DNA of 64,000 nucleotides from Solobacterium sp. GTDB taxonomy: Bacteria; Bacillota_I; Bacilli_A; Erysipelotrichales; Erysipelotrichaceae. How positions within the stretch are numbered: the stretch's first letter is position 1; every line of letters starts with the position of its first letter. Positions 25,737 to 32,976 of the stretch are shown one piece after another. Made by a program: the position numbers and the translations under genes. The notes below the pieces were generated by a model. That model was not told where the DNA came from. It saw only the letters and a list, made by a program, of their open reading frames with translations, and did not search any database. The stretch is taken from positions 1 to 64,000 of the forward strand of contig JAFWEW010000031.1 of the NCBI GenBank assembly GCA_017512725.1, given 5' to 3'.

Positions 25737-25913
25737 ATGAATATTGAAGAATTGCGAGCATATTTATTGGATTATTACGGAACAGCTGTGTTCTCTGGAA
25801 TGCCAATGGCGTTGATTGATGTTTCGAAAGTGAAAAATGCGTCGGCTGAAGAGCTGATTAAAATAGCCGAAAAAGAGCATATCGATTTATCAAAGTTTAT
25901 AAAGTAGTTTAGG
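25737..25913 (+). pseudogene. Small conserved-type protein with a probable homopolymer frameshift
   Basis: ATG at 25737 opens MNIEELRAYLLDYYGTAVFS and continues to SAEELIKNSRKRAYRFIKVY. Shifting frame by one base within the AAAAA at 25860-25864 gives ELIKIAEKEHIDLSKFIK ending at 25908, which looks native (regular helix, compact end). The frame as read is therefore probably the product of a one-base insertion, real or from sequencing. It follows the preceding stop by two bases, so it belongs to that operon. Function unknown. Confidence 0.5.
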
Positions 25914-25921
25914 AGGAAACT

Positions 25922-26884
25922 GTGAAAAAGCATCTAAGCAGCCTGGTTATAAAATCATTATGTCTTGTGTGTTTGTTTTTTCTGGGTTGTTCAACTGAGA
26001 ATACAAGTGTGAGTTCGAATAAATCTAAGACAAAAGAAATTGAGATTTTTAATGATGTTTTCAAAGTCCCTGATAGTGCGTTTATTATTCCGACCGAGGA
26101 ACGTCCAGACAAAGATAACTATAACGAGAATGTTGAATATTTGGTGTTTGAAGACGATGTAAATGATTCTGAAGAAAAATGGAGAAACCAAGTGATTTTT
26201 TATACTACTGAATGGAACTCTACTCCTGATATAACATATGACATGGCTAAAGTAGTACTTGAAGATTACGTTAATGCTTGGGAAAGTACAAATTCTTCAC
26301 TCTTAAAAGGAAAGAAAAAAGAATATTATGAACTATCGCAAACTCCTGCTTATAAAATTTCAAATGAATGGGAAGACGGTGGGGGAACAAATATATTTTG
26401 GTTTTATATGAATAACTATCATGATATTGTTCAGGTTAGGTTTGTTCATAATAATAAAGCAAAACACGATTATTCGGATGACTATAATAACATGATTCAG
26501 AATATGTTCATCAAAGGGTTAGACGGAGATCTTGCATTCAAAGATACTTTTGGCCAAGAAACTTCTAAACCATCAAGTTCTGAATCTACTGGAACTAAAG
26601 CCTGTGATGGAGAACCTTATGGTGCGGGAAGTGATTGGGCAAAATATGACAAGAATAAGGACGGGTGTATTAATGATTCTGAGTTCCAGGCGGGAATGGG
26701 AGATGCTATTGATGAACGTCTAAATGGAACTTCTTCTAGAACAAGTACATCAGATCGTACCGGACTTTGCGAATTTAAGTCTAACGGAAAGTATGTTTGC
26801 AATAAAAAGGCTATGAGCGGTTATTCATTCTGTAAGGAACACTGGGATATGTTATACGATACATACAAAAGTCTTACAGATTGA
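25922..26884 (+). CDS. Lipoprotein with EF-hand loop and C-terminal Cys site
   Basis: 320 residues from GTG at 25922 with AGGAGG upstream. The leader ends CLVCLFFLGCS, a lipobox. Residues 35-200 are an unassigned domain. Near residue 248 is DKNKDGCINDSE, a canonical 12-residue calcium-binding EF loop (dockerin-like, but single). The last 40 residues hold LCEFKSNGKYVCNKKAM and SFCKEHWDMLY, a C...C...C-H cluster that may bind zinc. Last gene of the low-GC lipoprotein island; 260 bases after it hold no supported gene. A calcium-stabilised surface protein is inferred. Confidence 0.68.
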   Translation: MKKHLSSLVIKSLCLVCLFFLGCSTENTSVSSNKSKTKEIEIFNDVFKVPDSAFIIPTEERPDKDNYNENVEYLVFEDDVNDSEEKWRNQVIFYTTEWNSTPDITYDMAKVVLEDYVNAWESTNSSLLKGKKKEYYELSQTPAYKISNEWEDGGGTNIFWFYMNNYHDIVQVRFVHNNKAKHDYSDDYNNMIQNMFIKGLDGDLAFKDTFGQETSKPSSSESTGTKACDGEPYGAGSDWAKYDKNKDGCINDSEFQAGMGDAIDERLNGTSSRTSTSDRTGLCEFKSNGKYVCNKKAMSGYSFCKEHWDMLYDTYKSLTD

Positions 26885-27149
26885 TACTAATCGAAAAAAT
26901 GTGATTATCAATCAATAGTGCAGGGGCTCCATTGTCAATATGACTGTGAAATATCTGCGGATGGTGAAATTCAGTGAACTCAAATTAGAAAAATTCTCTG
27001 GTCCCTGAATGGCTGTTTTCTTCAGGCGCTAACAATGATAAGTATGGCCAGGCAAAAAGATAACTTTAGAAAGCACGGATATTGGATTTGCAAACGTGTA
27101 AATGATGATAAATACGTTGCCGGGCGATAATAGGCTGAGAGAGTTGGTT

Positions 27150-27419
27150 ATGATTTTTCAATGTAATGAATGCTGGCATAGGTTTGACGCAGACAGCAAC
27201 CCCGAAACGTGCCCTTTCTGTGGTGCTGCAGACGGATTTGCACAAATCCGAATTACGGATAAAACGGGCAGAGAATTGACGTACAAAGAGCATATTGAGG
27301 AAACCCGCAGGTACTACCTTGCACATCCACCAATAGGAGTAAAACGAAAGGATATACTTGCCATGACACCAAATCAGTTGGAAGACATGGATGATATTAT
27401 GAGTGAATTGGATGAGTAA
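27150..27419 (+). CDS. Small zinc-ribbon protein
   Basis: 89 residues from the ATG at 27150 (GAGAGAG just upstream; an earlier in-frame ATG at 27102 lacks a site). It opens MIFQCNECWHRFDADSNPE, TCPFCGAADGF, a CxxC-CxxC rubredoxin-like ribbon, followed by a helical tail ending in an acidic LEDMDDIMSELDE. The end overlaps the next gene. It may serve as a small adaptor, but I know of no specific role. Confidence 0.65.
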   Translation: MIFQCNECWHRFDADSNPETCPFCGAADGFAQIRITDKTGRELTYKEHIEETRRYYLAHPPIGVKRKDILAMTPNQLEDMDDIMSELDE

Positions 27420-27861
27420 AACAGTTAAGAAAGTACCACTGCATCTTGTTCATGATGCAATCGAAAGTGCAAATGAAGTATTTGATCAGTACCTTGATAC
27501 CAAAGAGATGAAAGTGATCATGCTGCCGAACATGGAAACAGGGGCTGCTGATTTTGAAGATGGTGATGAAGAACTGATGGCTCAGATAGAAGACGATGAA
27601 GAGAATCGTTTTTATGCACTTCCGAGCCAGTATGACATCCATGAGTATCGGATTATGGAAGCTTATATCGATGAACTCAAGGATGACCGGCTCGCACACG
27701 AACTTCTTATAGCAATCAGGGGTAAAAGGGCATTCCGAAGATTTAAGGATACACTAATCGGTTACGGGATGATTCAGTCCTGGTATGACTATGAAGATCA
27801 GTATTACTGGAAGCTTGCACGCAGATGGTGCATAGAACGTAATCTGGAGTTTACTTTGTAA
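27412..27861 (+). CDS. UPF0158-family protein
   Basis: 149 residues from ATG 27412, overlapping the preceding gene's end. Features of UPF0158 are visible: an N-terminal helix (VPLHLVHDAIESANEVFDQY), an acidic stretch, FYALPSQYDIHEYRIMEAYI, AIRGKRAFRRFKDTL and YDYEDQYYWKLARRWCIERN. The family is widespread in Firmicutes, small and cytosolic, of unknown function. Translational coupling with the zinc-ribbon protein suggests joint action. The 280 bases that follow hold a copy of the dispersed repeat and a hairpin. Confidence 0.82.
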   Translation: MSKTVKKVPLHLVHDAIESANEVFDQYLDTKEMKVIMLPNMETGAADFEDGDEELMAQIEDDEENRFYALPSQYDIHEYRIMEAYIDELKDDRLAHELLIAIRGKRAFRRFKDTLIGYGMIQSWYDYEDQYYWKLARRWCIERNLEFTL

Positions 27862-27900
27862 ATCGAAGTTCACCAAATCGGCAGTTTACCGAATGAAGAT

Positions 27901-28101
27901 TCATGAAAGTGCTGGGCAGTGTATTTTCGGTAAACGAAACAAGCTAATATTTGCCGCTTTTTCTTTTTCGATGATGCGTTCCAACCTTGCGGGAGGGAAA
28001 TTCTTAACTTCCAAGTAAATACCCACTAAAACCATTGAAATCTCACAAAAAGTCTCTGAAAGCCGCATAATATTGCGGTTTTCAATTGCTTTAGTGGACA
28101 T
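27901..28101 (-). repeat. Dispersed repeat copy with degenerate coding frame
   Basis: On the minus strand a 66-codon frame reads MRLSETFCEISMVLVGIYLE, VKNFPPARLERIIEKEKAA. The same peptide pattern, with nucleotide core GGAAGTTAAGAAT, recurs at 28829 (MRLQDDFYSLL...EQAVKNVLFARIP), 29678 and 41341. A CCGCA/TGCGG hairpin (28062-28080) with a T-run lies at its start. The family looks like the residue of an IS605-related or other mobile gene rather than an active protein. Confidence 0.45.
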
Positions 28102-28120
28102 AAAGTATGGTTCAGGACTA

Positions 28121-28149
28121 TTGTCACATATAACGTTACGGGTTACAAT
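28121..28149 (+). promoter_or_regulatory. Strong sigma-A promoter of higBA
   Basis: TTGTCA (28121-28126) and TACAAT (28144-28149) are separated by exactly 17 bases. The higB ATG is at 28158, so the message would be nearly leaderless. Confidence 0.7.
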
Positions 28150-28157
28150 GAGAGCGT

Positions 28158-28436
28158 ATGATCAAATCATTCGCGCATAAGGGTCTGAAGGATTTTTTTG
28201 AAACAGGATCCAAAAAAGGAATACAACCAGGTCATGCGCCAAAACTGGCAAGAATGCTTGATAGATTAGATGCAAGCACAAGTCCTCAGGATATGAACCT
28301 GCCGGGTTACAGATTGCATCAGTTAAAGGGCGGTAGAAAAGACATGTGGTCAGTTACTGTGAATGGAAACTGGAGAATGACATTTTATTTCGAGGGTCAG
28401 GATGCATATCTTGTTGACTACATGGATTATCACTGA
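28158..28436 (+). CDS. higB: HigB-type (RelE-superfamily) toxin
   Basis: 92 residues with the HigB pattern: MIKSFAHKGLKDFFETGSKK, KLARMLDRLDAS, PGYRLHQLKGGRKDMWSVTV, NGNWRMTFYFEG and a closing DYMDYH. HigB toxins are ribosome-dependent mRNA interferases of RelE fold, here of the toxin-first order usual for higBA. The promoter sits so close that the message begins at or near the start codon; GAGAG is only two bases from ATG, so translation may be leaderless. Antitoxin gene follows after 15 bases. Confidence 0.9.
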   Translation: MIKSFAHKGLKDFFETGSKKGIQPGHAPKLARMLDRLDASTSPQDMNLPGYRLHQLKGGRKDMWSVTVNGNWRMTFYFEGQDAYLVDYMDYH

Positions 28437-28451
28437 AAGGAGAAGAACAAT

Positions 28452-28742
28452 ATGATTAGAAAACCAACGCATCCGGGAGTTGTTTTCCGGGAAGATGTAA
28501 TGAAGCCTTTAAATATGAATATAACTCAAACCGCGAAAATGCTTGGCGTAAGCAGGAAAACACTTTCGGAATTCATCAATGGGAAAGCTGCATTAAGCCC
28601 CGAAATGGCATTGCGGATTGCTGCAGCAACGAAAACATCTGCTGAAAGCTGGATGAATATGCAGCAAAAGCTGACTCTATATAATGCCAGAAAACATGAA
28701 CCGAAAAACGTAACAGTATTCCCTGTAGAAATTGCCTATTAG
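28452..28742 (+). CDS. higA: HigA-type antitoxin (XRE helix-turn-helix)
   Basis: 96 residues: RKPTHPGVVFREDVMKPLNM then TQTAKMLGVSRKTLSEFINGK, a typical HigA/VapI helix-turn-helix, and MALRIAAATKTSAESWMNM. AAAGGAGAAG precedes the ATG. HigA binds HigB and represses the shared promoter at 28121. The pair is followed by a copy of the dispersed repeat and then another toxin-antitoxin pair. Confidence 0.92.
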   Translation: MIRKPTHPGVVFREDVMKPLNMNITQTAKMLGVSRKTLSEFINGKAALSPEMALRIAAATKTSAESWMNMQQKLTLYNARKHEPKNVTVFPVEIAY

Positions 28743-28757
28743 AAGTTAATAAGGACG

Positions 28758-28915
28758 TTGAACCTCCCCTCCACTTACGCCCGTTGTACACAGCGTGCGT
28801 TGAAGCGGGGGATCCTTGCGAACAGGACATTCTTAACTGCCTGTTCAATTTCCACTATAACTGTTAATAAACTGTAAAAATCATCTTGAAGCCGCATTCT
28901 TATGCGGTTTTCTGT
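28758..28915 (-). repeat. Dispersed repeat copy B, with omega-RNA-like end hairpin
   Basis: On the minus strand: ATGCGGCTTCAAGATG, then CAGGCAGTTAAGAATGTCC, TGTTCGCAAGGATCCCCC, a long stem closed by GGCGTAAGTGGAGGGGAGG and GTTCAA. The end matches copy A at 2525-2564. A CCGCA/TGCGG hairpin with a T-run (28892-28911) may serve as a terminator of higBA. Resembles a solo IS605 right end. Confidence 0.5.
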
Positions 28916-28974
28916 TGCGAAAGCAGAATTACAGGGCCAAAATAACGACGAGGATAGCCGGGATTGTATTAGAT

Positions 28975-29001
28975 TAGTATAATTATGATAAAATAATACT
29001 A
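28975..29001. promoter_or_regulatory. Inverted repeat, probable operator of the phd-relE pair
   Basis: TAGTAT (28975-28980) and ATACTA (28996-29001) flank an AT-rich core holding TATAAT- and TAAAAT-like boxes, 20 bases before the antitoxin start. Autorepression by the antitoxin is inferred. Confidence 0.45.
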
Positions 29002-29020
29002 CGAAAAGGAGGGCCGTGAG

Positions 29021-29287
29021 ATGATTATCCGTCCATCTGCAGCAATACGCCAGAATTACAACGAAATCGGAGAGCTTTGTCGGAAAACTGCTGAACCGGT
29101 ATTCCTGACTAAGAATGGTGAAGGTGATTTGGTTGTAATGGATTTGGAAACCTACAATCGAAGGGAAAAAATGCTGAGTTTAAGAGAGCAGTTAATTGCT
29201 GTCGAAGAAGATAGGCTTGCCGGAAGAAACGGCTGCACAGTTGATGAGCTGGATACATACCTCGATCAGGTGATTTCAGAGGTGTGA
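29021..29287 (+). CDS. Phd/YefM-family antitoxin
   Basis: 88 residues: MIIRPSAAIRQNYNEIGELC, EPVFLTKNGEGDLVVMDLET, the Phd/YefM DNA-binding half, then a charged helical C-terminal part (LREQLIAVEEDRLAGRN) for toxin contact. AAAAGGAGGG precedes the ATG by eight bases. It probably represses its own promoter via the palindrome upstream and blocks the RelE/ParE-type toxin encoded five bases downstream. Confidence 0.9.
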   Translation: MIIRPSAAIRQNYNEIGELCRKTAEPVFLTKNGEGDLVVMDLETYNRREKMLSLREQLIAVEEDRLAGRNGCTVDELDTYLDQVISEV

Positions 29288-29291
29288 CTGT

Positions 29292-29606
29292 ATGACTCAG
29301 CCGAAATACAATGTCATTATTTCAGATAAAGCAAAACAGATGCTTGCCGTACACTTAAGATTTCTTGCGAATGCGGATAAACAGGCAGCAATGAAGAAAA
29401 AGAAAGATATTATTAAAGCGATTCGTTCTTTAGAACATACCCCTAATCGTTATCCCTTTTTTGAGGAAGCGTATATTCCACATAATAAGTATCACAAGAT
29501 TTTTGTTGAAAACTGGTATCTTGTGCTGTACCAGATTCAGGACAATACAGTTTATGTGGATTATATCGTTGACTGCAGACAAGATTACAGCTGGCTGATT
29601 CACTAG
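29292..29606 (+). CDS. RelE/ParE-family toxin
   Basis: 104 residues: YNVIISDKAKQMLAVHLRFL, KKKDIIKAIRSLEHTPNRYP, IPHNKYHKIFVENWYLVLYQ, VYVDYIVDCRQDYSWLI. The helix hairpin plus beta-sheet with the terminal DCRQDYSWL is the ParE/RelE plasmid-stabilisation form. It either cuts mRNA at the ribosome or poisons gyrase; sequence alone does not decide. Four bases separate it from the antitoxin. Third toxin-antitoxin pair in the window. Confidence 0.9.
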   Translation: MTQPKYNVIISDKAKQMLAVHLRFLANADKQAAMKKKKDIIKAIRSLEHTPNRYPFFEEAYIPHNKYHKIFVENWYLVLYQIQDNTVYVDYIVDCRQDYSWLIH

Positions 29607-29630
29607 CCTTTGCTTGAGTTTCTCAGGGCG

Positions 29631-29690
29631 TGAACCTCCCCGCAGCCTTCCGATGATGCCCGTCAGAATCTTTTTCTCTTTACTTCCTGG
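29631..29690 (-). repeat. Dispersed repeat copy C
   Basis: On the minus strand: ATTTACCAGGAAGTAAAGAG, then GATTCTGACGGGCATC and, at the end, TGCGGGGAGGTTCA. It has the same beginning (CAGGAAGT-AAG) and end (GGGGAGGTTCA) as copy B, with a shorter, diverged middle. Confidence 0.45.
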
Positions 29691-29728
29691 TAAATTCCTG
29701 CTGAAACGAACAAATCGTAGAAGAATTA

Positions 29729-29760
29729 ACACCGGATAGATCTCTACCCGGTGTGTTTGT
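29729..29760 (+). terminator. Terminator after the phd-relE pair
   Basis: ACACCGG (29729) pairs with CCGGTGT (29748-29754), followed by GTTTGTG. Confidence 0.6.
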
Positions 29761-29795
29761 GATTACTCAGACGTCTTTGACTTCAGGAATGCACT

Positions 29796-29827
29796 CCGAG
29801 ATTTTATTAATTCCGAAAAAATCTCGG
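29796..29827. terminator. Second, symmetric hairpin
   Basis: CCGAGATTTT pairs with AAAATCTCGG (one more base pair inside). The A- and T-rich stem would act in both directions, ending the minus-strand operon 31532-29986 as well. The remaining DNA from 29828 to 29985 shows no gene. Confidence 0.5.
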
Positions 29828-29985
29828 AATATTTGGCCATATGTGATCCGCTGACGTGCCAATGAAAAGAGCCGAAAACCCCATTCATTGGGAATTCCGG
29901 CCTGAAGTGCATCTTTATGAATCAGCAGTCTGTACGGATTCTTATCAATGTTCTGTCATGAACGGTCGGTATTCTCTGAAACGGA

Positions 29986-30801
29986 TCAGAACCATCCGCG
30001 TCTATGGGCAAACCGGTCATCTTCCCGGGTTCCGCACAGGCGTGACATCAGGTTCCAGAACGGTTCAAAGTCATCCAGTTCATAACAGACCTCGCCTCTG
30101 CGCATTGGCAGGGTAAGATTCTTTAACAACAGACTGATGCCGGTTACTTCTCCGTCATCAAAGGTAAACCGTACCGAATTGTAGTTGTCGGTGACCGCTG
30201 CTCCGTGATCATTCCGGATCCGGATCTTCACAAAGGCATCGATTACTTCAGCCAGTCCGTTTTCACTTGTCACATGAGCAACCGAACGTGCTCCCATCCG
30301 GTCGATCGTAAGATCTGCGGATACCGGAGGATGTTCTTTTATATTAGCCATATGAGAATTGCTTAAGGCCTGATACAGGTATTCTCCGGCAATCGGCCGA
30401 TGGGTTGGAGGGAGTTCTTCGGTGGTGAATACCTGTGTAATGCGTACCTGCACGGAAAGGACCGGCGGTACGGTTTCACTGTTGTAGCTGCGATAACCCC
30501 GGCAGCCCAGTTCTTCTTCCGGGCCAAACGGGATATCATATCCGTTCCAGACCCGTTCAATGACTTCCAGTACGGTTCCGTTGGGATCTTTTACTTCTGC
30601 CTGCCAGGAGATCTTACTGATCGATGCGGAAGATGTATTCTTCAGGGTCAGGTGCAGATCTACACCGACGGATCCCGGGATCGTACGGTAACGGTATTCC
30701 CCGGTACCGGTTACTTCAATGCCATCGAGGCCTTCAAAGGAAAGCTGTTCGATTGAAACTGTTACTTCCGGATTGTCTGTTTGTGCTGTAAACCGTGTCA
30801 T
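29986..30801 (-). CDS. Hypothetical beta-rich protein, 271 aa
   Basis: Third gene of a minus-strand operon; its ATG overlaps the stop of the 84-residue gene (ATGA at 30798-30801). The sequence alternates short strands (YRTIPGSVGVDLHLTLKNTS, ISKISWQAEVKDPNGTVLEV, LSVQVRITQVFTTEE, FVKIRIRNDHGAAVTDNYN), suggesting two immunoglobulin-like beta sandwiches. There is no signal peptide or membrane helix, so it acts in the cytoplasm or is exported some other way. I do not recognise the family. Together with its two partners it may form a complex. Confidence 0.7.
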   Translation of the reverse strand: MTRFTAQTDNPEVTVSIEQLSFEGLDGIEVTGTGEYRYRTIPGSVGVDLHLTLKNTSSASISKISWQAEVKDPNGTVLEVIERVWNGYDIPFGPEEELGCRGYRSYNSETVPPVLSVQVRITQVFTTEELPPTHRPIAGEYLYQALSNSHMANIKEHPPVSADLTIDRMGARSVAHVTSENGLAEVIDAFVKIRIRNDHGAAVTDNYNSVRFTFDDGEVTGISLLLKNLTLPMRRGEVCYELDDFEPFWNLMSRLCGTREDDRFAHRRGWF

Positions 30802-31052
30802 AGATATCCACGCTCCTCCATTCCGTTGAGAAATTCCTTCAGCAGGTCCCTGCAGAGATCCTGTGTTTCCGCTTCGGCCATCACCATGTTTTCCGTGGGG
30901 ATACCGGACCAGCGGATCAGAATACGCCCGTGTCCTTCCCAGGCTTCATTCAGCTTAATGACCATACTGCGGAGATCTTCATCCTGATGTGCTCTGGCCA
31001 CATCCTGAATTCTTATTTTTTTCACAAGATAATACGGATAAGACTGTTCCAT
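30798..31052 (-). CDS. Hypothetical small protein, 84 aa
   Basis: Middle gene of the operon; three bases after the upstream gene and four-base overlap with the downstream one, so all three are coupled. The sequence (MEQSYPYYLVKKIRIQDVA, HQDEDLRSMVIKLNEAWEGH, RILIRWSGIPTENMVMAEAE) mixes helix and strand, soluble. No family recognised. The moderate ribosome site and tight coupling make it real. Confidence 0.65.
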   Translation of the reverse strand: MEQSYPYYLVKKIRIQDVARAHQDEDLRSMVIKLNEAWEGHGRILIRWSGIPTENMVMAEAETQDLCRDLLKEFLNGMEERGYL

Positions 31053-31055
31053 GGA

Positions 31056-31532
31056 CTACCATCCTCTTTCGCTTACGATGCGTTTTGTTAATTCCTGTTT
31101 TTCTTCTTCCGAAAGACCTTCCAGGATTCCGCATTCATAGGTACGGTGACTGATCCGGTCCTCGTTCGGGGAAGGGAAGACATGACCGGTAAGCCTGGAC
31201 AGGGCAAACCTTGCGGTCATATCAGGGCCGTGTTCAGCTGCTTCTTTTAGTATCTCAATAGAACCAACCCGTTTAACCTGTTCCTGAAGAAGCAGATATT
31301 CTTCATCAAAGAAGCCATCGGAAACCAGTTCCGGTTTTGGTACAGTATCACTCTTCAGCTGGCGCAGTGCAGCCTTTTGTACGGTACCGCTTGCATTTCG
31401 GGCAATGTTTTCCAGAAGGAGACGGTCGAGAACAGGGTCAAGACGGAGTATTTCGGATGCAGCATAAAAAAGGTGAAGGGTTGTTGCCGTCCAGCTATTC
31501 AAATACGCTGGTTCAAACAGCTTGCCTGGCAT
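31056..31532 (-). CDS. Hypothetical helical-repeat protein, 158 aa
   Basis: First gene of the operon, AGAAAGGAGAATC before its ATG. The residues form successive helices (LNSWTATTLHLFYAASEILR, LLLENIARNASGTVQKAALR, EILKEAAEHGPDMTARFALS), similar to HEAT/ARM-type helical pairs, with a late RTYECGILEGLSEEEKQEL tail. Not assigned to a family. It has its own promoter region shared divergently with a TetR gene 196 bases away. Confidence 0.65.
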   Translation of the reverse strand: MPGKLFEPAYLNSWTATTLHLFYAASEILRLDPVLDRLLLENIARNASGTVQKAALRQLKSDTVPKPELVSDGFFDEEYLLLQEQVKRVGSIEILKEAAEHGPDMTARFALSRLTGHVFPSPNEDRISHRTYECGILEGLSEEEKQELTKRIVSERGW

Positions 31533-31672
31533 TGATTCTCCTTTCTGTTCAAACAGTTCTGTGAGTTCTTATAAATATTTTAGATCAATTTTTGTATGGG
31601 AATATTGGTCAATCCGGATACTCTTATAAATTACCAGGTGATTTGAGCTGGAATAAGAAGTTTTCTAACAGA

Positions 31673-31701
31673 TTGTAGGGTGACCTGCCGTTCACTATAA
31701 T
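31673..31701 (+). promoter_or_regulatory. Promoter of the TetR gene
   Basis: TTGTAG and TATAAT with a 17-base spacer, 27 bases before the ATG at 31729. Confidence 0.65.
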
Positions 31702-31728
31702 TGAAGATAAGTTAATCAGGAGGTGCTT

Positions 31729-32328
31729 ATGGCAAAGGGCACAAAAGAACGAATCCTTGCGGCAGCGCTGGTGATGTTTTCAGAGAACGGCTATACCGGT
31801 ACCAATATCCGTGAGCTGACTTCCTCACTGGGACTTGTTAAGTCATCGATGTATAAGCATTTCCGCAGTAAAGAGGAAATCTGGAACACGCTGTTTGATG
31901 AACTGGTGGTCTACTATGATGAACACTTTGGTTCTCCCGAACATCTGCCGCCCATCCCGGAATCGGGGGAAGAACTGGTTGCTCTGACAAGAAAGATGGT
32001 GGAGTTTACGGTAACGGATGAAAAGATCATCCGGGCAAGAAAACTGATCACCATCGAACAGTTCCGGGATGAGCGGATGCGGGAGTTTGCGTCGAAGTAT
32101 TTCCTGAGCGGGCCTGCAGATATCTTTACGCATATCTTTGCGGGAATGATGGAAAAGGGAGTGATTTGGAAAGAAGATCCGGCGATGCTGGCATTTGCCT
32201 ACACTGCACCGATCTCTTCTTTAATCCATCAGTGTGACCGCACACCTCAGGAGAAAGAAGAACTGCTCGCAAAGGCAGAAGCCTTCAGCCGGCACTTCAT
32301 TAAAAACTATGAAACGAAGCAGAAATGA
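31729..32328 (+). CDS. TetR/AcrR-family transcriptional regulator
   Basis: 199 residues from the ATG at 31729 with AGGAGG six bases before; an ORF start at 31723 overlaps it. The N-terminal helix-turn-helix is complete: TKERILAAALVMFSENGYTG, NIRELTSSLGLVKSSMYKHF, RSKEEIWNTLFDEL. The C-terminal half, helical, is a ligand-binding/dimer domain without a recognisable ligand. It is followed 66 bases on by a GNAT gene, a plausible target or partner. A sigma-A promoter lies upstream; self-repression is usual for the family. Confidence 0.9.
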   Translation: MAKGTKERILAAALVMFSENGYTGTNIRELTSSLGLVKSSMYKHFRSKEEIWNTLFDELVVYYDEHFGSPEHLPPIPESGEELVALTRKMVEFTVTDEKIIRARKLITIEQFRDERMREFASKYFLSGPADIFTHIFAGMMEKGVIWKEDPAMLAFAYTAPISSLIHQCDRTPQEKEELLAKAEAFSRHFIKNYETKQK

Positions 32329-32394
32329 CCGTTCCTGCTTTGGCAAACCGGGAAGGGATTCTTAAACGAACAGGAATACGAAGGGAATCTAACT

Positions 32395-32850
32395 ATGGAA
32401 TTTACCTGCCGAAAACTCAGACCAGAAGATCTTGAGATATTTATACAGATGCGCATTCGCCAGCTCAAAGAAGAAGGGGCAGAAGCGACGGTTGATCTTG
32501 TGCCGGCACTGCGGGATTACTATGAGCGTCATATGAAAGACGGAACCTTTGTATCCTGGGTTGCACTGGATCAGGAGAAGATCATTGCCACAAGCGGAGT
32601 TTCCTTTGTGGAGAAGCCGCCGTATTATTCCTGCCCCAGCGGTAAGATCGCACTGCTGTCCAGCATGTATACCGATCCCGGCTATCGCCGCAAGGGTATC
32701 GCGAAAGAACTGCTAAGGCGTATCTCGGAAGAAGCGAAGGCATATGGCTGCGGGGTGATACAGATTACCGCATCCGATCAGGGGGTTCTGCTGTATGCGG
32801 ATTTTGGATTTGTAAAAAACAAGAACTTCATGGAGCTGAAGCTTCATTAG
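32395..32850 (+). CDS. GNAT-family N-acetyltransferase
   Basis: 151 residues. FTCRKLRPEDLEIFIQMRIR opens a GNAT fold; YSCPSGKIALLSSMYTDPGY, RRKGIAKELLRRISEEAKAY is the acetyl-CoA pyrophosphate loop (R/Q-x-x-G-x-G/A, here RRKGIA), and VLLYADFGFVKN closes the fold. The substrate is not indicated. It follows the TetR gene in the same direction and probably shares its transcript. Confidence 0.88.
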   Translation: MEFTCRKLRPEDLEIFIQMRIRQLKEEGAEATVDLVPALRDYYERHMKDGTFVSWVALDQEKIIATSGVSFVEKPPYYSCPSGKIALLSSMYTDPGYRRKGIAKELLRRISEEAKAYGCGVIQITASDQGVLLYADFGFVKNKNFMELKLH

Positions 32851-32976
32851 TTGATTCTGTTTCTGTGGTGGAGAAAAACAGAAACGCTCTCCCTCCTGCC
32901 CGGTCTGCGCATCAGAATCGCAGCGGGATTCAGGAAGAAGAGCGGTTTTAATACCTGAGATAGTTGCACAGCAAGA

